A DNA stretch of 64,000 bases from Deltaproteobacteria bacterium (GTDB taxonomy: Bacteria > Desulfobacterota > Syntrophobacteria > Syntrophobacterales > Syntrophobacteraceae), in NCBI GenBank assembly GCA_021777755.1, contig JAJYDE010000017.1:1-64000 (forward strand), in the 5' to 3' direction. Position numbers and translations under genes: made by a program. Below, piece after piece: positions 61,281 through 64,000 of the stretch. Within the stretch, counting starts at the first letter, position 1, and each line of letters opens with the position of its first letter. The notes under the pieces were generated by a model. That model ran no database searches and was not told the origin of the DNA. It was given only the letters and a program-made list of their open reading frames with translations.

Positions 61281-61778
61281 ATGAGCGAGCCTTTGCACAA
61301 AAAGATATTCACCCCCTCCGAGGCGTCGGACAATATTTCGTACCACATTACCCGCCTCCGGGTCCCGCTCTTCGAGGTCGATTTGGGCCAGGCGGTCTAT
61401 CACGGCAACTATTATCACCTCTTCGAACTCGCGCGCGAGGAGATGCTTCGAAAAACCGGGTTTCCCTACCGGGAGTTCATGAATCGCCAACTCCATCTGA
61501 GCGTGGTCGAGGCCCGTTGCAAATATCGCAAATCCCTGCGCTACGACGATCAGATCGAGCTCCACACGGCCATCACCTCCCTTCGACGAAGAAGCCTCAC
61601 CTTTTCACAGCTCATTTACAGACCGATTTCAACTGCCCGAAACGATCCTTCCACCCCCCGGGGTTTGGAGCTTTGCACCGAGTGCCGCATGGAAATGGTT
61701 TGCGTGCAGTTTGGCGGACGTCCGACCCTTTTGCCCGAAGACTTCCTGCAGGCGGTCCAAGCCCTGGAAACAAGGTGA
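61281..61778 (+). CDS. Acyl-CoA thioesterase (YbgC/4HBT hotdog family)
   Basis: 165 residues, AAGGAG before the ATG. Hotdog-fold active site 'FEVDLGQAVYHGNYYHLFELAREEML', where Asp and His are the YbgC catalytic pattern, followed by 'VVEARCKYRKSLRYDDQIELHT'. Likely hydrolyses acyl-CoA or acyl-ACP. Followed 6 bp later by trmO; the two are probably co-transcribed. Confidence 0.85.
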   Translation: MSEPLHKKIFTPSEASDNISYHITRLRVPLFEVDLGQAVYHGNYYHLFELAREEMLRKTGFPYREFMNRQLHLSVVEARCKYRKSLRYDDQIELHTAITSLRRRSLTFSQLIYRPISTARNDPSTPRGLELCTECRMEMVCVQFGGRPTLLPEDFLQAVQALETR

Positions 61779-61784
61779 AAGACG

Positions 61785-62222
61785 ATGAAAAATGAAAAGG
61801 ATTCCGTGGCAACAACTCCTTTGGAAATCATACTGAGACCGATAGGTGTCATTCGAAGCCCCGTCACCGAGCCCGCCCAAGCCCCCCGGCAGGGTGAGGA
61901 AGCGGCCGTCCGAGGACAGTTGATCGTTGAGGAGCGCTATCGGGAAGGATTGCTCGGTATCGAGGAGGGCAGTAAAGTCGTTATTGTCTACTGGATGCAT
62001 CTGGCCGGGCGGGATGTGCTCCAGGTCCACCCGAGAGGAGACCCGGGACGCCCGGTGCGCGGAGTTTTCTCGACTCGAAGCCCCCAGCGGCCCAACCCGG
62101 TTTCGCTCCAGGTCGTGGAGGTGACCCGCGTCCGGGGGGCGGTGATAGACGTGATCGGTTTGGACGCCGTGGACGGCACGCCTCTGCTGGACATCAAATG
62201 CATCCTTGGAGATTCGGTTTAA
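61785..62222 (+). CDS. trmO: tRNA (t6A37) methyltransferase TrmO (TsaA family)
   Basis: 145 residues. 'LRPIGVIRSPVTEPAQAPRQG', 'VFSTRSPQRPNPVSLQVVEV' and 'GLDAVDGTPLLDIKCIL' are the TsaA/TrmO pattern, a SAM-dependent enzyme that N6-methylates t6A at tRNA position 37. Usual length. Convergent with the next gene, 19 bp apart. Confidence 0.88.
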   Translation: MKNEKDSVATTPLEIILRPIGVIRSPVTEPAQAPRQGEEAAVRGQLIVEERYREGLLGIEEGSKVVIVYWMHLAGRDVLQVHPRGDPGRPVRGVFSTRSPQRPNPVSLQVVEVTRVRGAVIDVIGLDAVDGTPLLDIKCILGDSV

Positions 62223-62241
62223 AAATTTTTGGCGGGCATGA

Positions 62242-63042
62242 TTAAAATCGGTTGGACAATCTCACCTTGACATGGACGCCGGTTTTTTCATCGTCTAAGA
62301 CTTCTTCGACTTTTGCGATCAGGTGCTCTTCGTCGGCCAGGGGGCCGGTGGTCCTGACCACGATTTCGCCCTCTTCCACGCTCACCTTGGCCGTAGGAAT
62401 GGTTTCGACGAGGCAGGCCTCCACCTGGGCCGCCAGGAAAAGTGTCCGCATGGCCTCGATCGACTCGGGGGTGGATTGAAAACAGGGCTGTTTGGCCGCT
62501 TCCGCTATAACTTCTACCGCATCGTCGGTGCTCATGCGTTTGATGTGGATCACCAGGTCGTACAGACCGGGATCCGCGGTGTCCATGCCGTAGAGTTGCC
62601 TGCTCCAGCCGCGTCGTTGCTCGTCATCTCTTTCAAGCAGCTTTATTGCCTCTTCATCCGAGGCGGTGCACAGTCGGCTTTTTTCCACCCTTACACGGTC
62701 TTCGAGATCGGCGATGATCCTGACCTTCAGGGCATGAGGAAGACCGGTTACGAAAAAATGGCCGGCCAGGCCGTGGTAGACCACGTTGTCCTTCAATAGA
62801 TAATGGAGCAGTGCCTCGCGAAAATATGCCACATACCTTTCCCTGCCGTGCACAAAACGATCGAGAATGGAGGGGGCGTCGTGGATGGCGCGTATGAGTT
62901 TGATTTCAGGAATATTGAAATGTCGGGACGCCTTCAAGATGACTTCCCGGGAGACGCACTCGTAGCCGAGCCTGGCGCAGAGCTTTTCGGCCACTTCCCT
63001 CCCGTGACTGTAAGAACCTCTGGAAATCGTGATTATGGGCAT
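62242..63042 (-). CDS. Cytidylate-kinase-like protein with a C-terminal BON-like domain
   Basis: 266 residues. Residues 1-185 match the cytidylate-kinase-like family: 'MPIITISRGSYSHGREVAEKLCARLGYECVSREVI' (atypical P-loop), 'VVYHGLAGHFF' and 'DLVIHIKRMSTDDAVEVI'. From about 200 the sequence resembles a BON-type fold ('TAKVSVEEGEIVVRTTGPLADEEHLIAKVEEVLDD...GVHVKVRLSN'). The fusion and the degenerate P-loop make the substrate doubtful. Stand-alone gene. Confidence 0.72.
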   Translation of the reverse strand: MPIITISRGSYSHGREVAEKLCARLGYECVSREVILKASRHFNIPEIKLIRAIHDAPSILDRFVHGRERYVAYFREALLHYLLKDNVVYHGLAGHFFVTGLPHALKVRIIADLEDRVRVEKSRLCTASDEEAIKLLERDDEQRRGWSRQLYGMDTADPGLYDLVIHIKRMSTDDAVEVIAEAAKQPCFQSTPESIEAMRTLFLAAQVEACLVETIPTAKVSVEEGEIVVRTTGPLADEEHLIAKVEEVLDDEKTGVHVKVRLSNRF

Positions 63043-63193
63043 TTCCCGCCGTTACTCCGTTTAAAGTAGAGTCGTCAGGCCTCCCTCGACCGGGCGGCAT
63101 ATAAATCCAACATAAAAGAATTTTGAGCGCAGATCAATGTGGCAACCGTGAGGAGGGGCACGGACGTCCAAGCCCGGAAGGCCTGCGAAGCCG

Positions 63194-63239
63194 AAAAAAA
63201 ACAGGCCCCGGTCTCAACACCGGGTGCGAGACCGGGGCC
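63194..63239 (-). terminator. Strong rho-independent terminator of the MFS gene
   Basis: GGCCCCGGTCTC (63204-63215) / GAGACCGGGGCC (63228-63239), 12-bp arms, followed on the minus strand by TG and eight T residues (63201-63194). Confidence 0.85.
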
Positions 63240-63254
63240 CGTGGCTGAAGAAAA

Positions 63255-64000
63255 CTAGGCGGAAGCTTCGGCTTCCTTGGCGGCGGCAATCGCCTCTTCA
63301 TCCAGTTCGGTGGTCTGCTTGAACGCTGAGAGCAGCGAGGCTGCAACGTTCATTACGAGAAGCACGCCGATCACTATGATAAAACCGCGCATGAATGCGT
63401 GGTCCTTCATCGCCAGCGGGATGCGTCCGTCCTGGAAAACGTGGGTCACATGTTTGTATCCGTGGGTGGAAAGGTACTTATGTTCCAGGGAGGTAAAAAC
63501 AAGCCCGGAGATGTCTACGCCGAAGATCAGGCCGAGGGACCTCATCATGTTCAAAACGCCTCCGGCCAGGCCCAGTTTTTCCCTGGGGGCCGCGCCCATG
63601 ATGGCGGAGTTGTTCGGAGGCGTAAACATGCCCATCCCGATGCCCAGTACAATCAGTTCGATCACCAGCAGCCAAACGCTCGCATGATGTCCTACAAAGA
63701 GTAGAGCAAAACAGGCGAATCCGCAGATCAGCATCCCGCCGGAAGTCATGAGCCTGGTTCCCGCACGGTACTTGTCGGAAACCCAGCCCGAAAAGGGAGC
63801 AACGATCGCCATGGCCAGCGGAATGGGGGTAAGAAGGCTTCCCGTAAGAGCCGGGCTGTAATCGAGTACTCTTTCGCAATAGAAGGGCATCAGGAAAAGG
63901 ACCGCGAACAGGACGTAGTAGGACATCATGCCGGTGAGATTCCCGATGAGAAATGTCGGGTTTCTGAACATGTTTATATCGAGCAGCGGTGCTTCAACCT
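63255..64000 (-). CDS. MFS exporter, DHA2/EmrB-type, C-terminal part (runs off the window)
   Basis: The frame is open to the window edge: 'VEAPLLDINMFRNPTFLIGNLTGMMSYYVLF...' precedes an internal Met at 63971. Transmembrane helices, the loop 'APFSGWVSDKYRAGTRLMTSGGML' (the conserved MFS motif A-like) and the end 'KQTTELDEEAIAAAKEAEASA' fit the last third of a 14-helix DHA2 drug exporter. An adjacent periplasmic adaptor, if any, lies outside. Confidence 0.85.
   Translation of the reverse strand, partial: VEAPLLDINMFRNPTFLIGNLTGMMSYYVLFAVLFLMPFYCERVLDYSPALTGSLLTPIPLAMAIVAPFSGWVSDKYRAGTRLMTSGGMLICGFACFALLFVGHHASVWLLVIELIVLGIGMGMFTPPNNSAIMGAAPREKLGLAGGVLNMMRSLGLIFGVDISGLVFTSLEHKYLSTHGYKHVTHVFQDGRIPLAMKDHAFMRGFIIVIGVLLVMNVAASLLSAFKQTTELDEEAIAAAKEAEASA

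Noticed and set aside
1-64000. CRISPR arrays, tRNA or rRNA genes, intact insertion sequences
   Set aside because: None seen. The only repeat cluster is the 12-bp tandem repeat at 2901, which has no spacers.

Overview
The window reads as chromosome from a strictly anaerobic, Gram-negative deltaproteobacterium (Desulfobacterota; a Syntrophobacterales-like organism would fit, but this is inference). The supporting signs are GC-rich coding sequence, LPS export genes (lptF/lptG), menaquinone synthesis by the futalosine route, acyl-CoA dehydratase activases, a corrinoid-activator-like ASKHA protein, a HesB-type selenoprotein, sigma-54 type IV pilins, and flagellar and chemotaxis genes. There are no rRNAs, tRNAs, CRISPR arrays or intact insertion sequences.

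Layout. 1-3.2 kb is eroded accessory DNA: a decayed IS200/REP-type transposase, an Mrr-type restriction endonuclease, a decayed beta-propeller-like secreted protein and a 12-bp tandem repeat. 3.2-10.7 kb carries a ThDP enzyme, a secreted serpin, a DedA protein and a compact ECF importer (S, T, then a single chain with two ABC ATPases and a C-terminal methyltransferase). 10.7-20.6 kb has two PilZ proteins, a DUF169 gene followed by a cyclase gene interrupted by a TAA codon, secreted proteins of unknown function, a parvulin/HEAT pair and an NtrC-type regulator. After a gene-poor kilobase with one strong sigma-54 promoter comes a TetR-headed futalosine operon (mqnE-mqnC-deaminase-mqnA, 22.1-27.0 kb) and a chemoreceptor with a cytoplasmic Cache domain.

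28.6-42.9 kb is mostly housekeeping: FtsB-like protein, RACo-like protein, KhpA, FliS/FliT-like proteins, LptF/LptG, ferritin, a Ser/Thr kinase, two small DMT-type transporters, PBP1A, an MDR oxidoreductase with a LUD protein, and a glycosyltransferase. 43.1-48.3 kb is a pilus island: two pilin genes, each with its own sigma-54 promoter and a matching inverted repeat about 150 bp upstream, then a GT-C/TPR membrane protein and PilP. 48.3-64 kb holds lspA, the in-frame-UGA HesB-like gene, RNase G with two activase-family genes, the rplU-rpmA-obg operon with an unlisted 42-residue Cys protein upstream, a Ski2-like helicase, a thioesterase, TrmO, a cytidylate-kinase-like protein and the C-terminal part of an MFS exporter.

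The strongest candidates for something new are (i) the ECF transporter whose ATPase chain is fused to a methyltransferase and has one complete and one degenerate ATP site, (ii) the duplicated sigma-54/enhancer architecture of the tandem pilins, one of which has Ala instead of Gly at the prepilin cleavage site, (iii) the TetR operator pair flanking the menaquinone operon promoter, and (iv) the selenocysteine HesB protein. All function calls come from reading motifs by eye; no database search was run.
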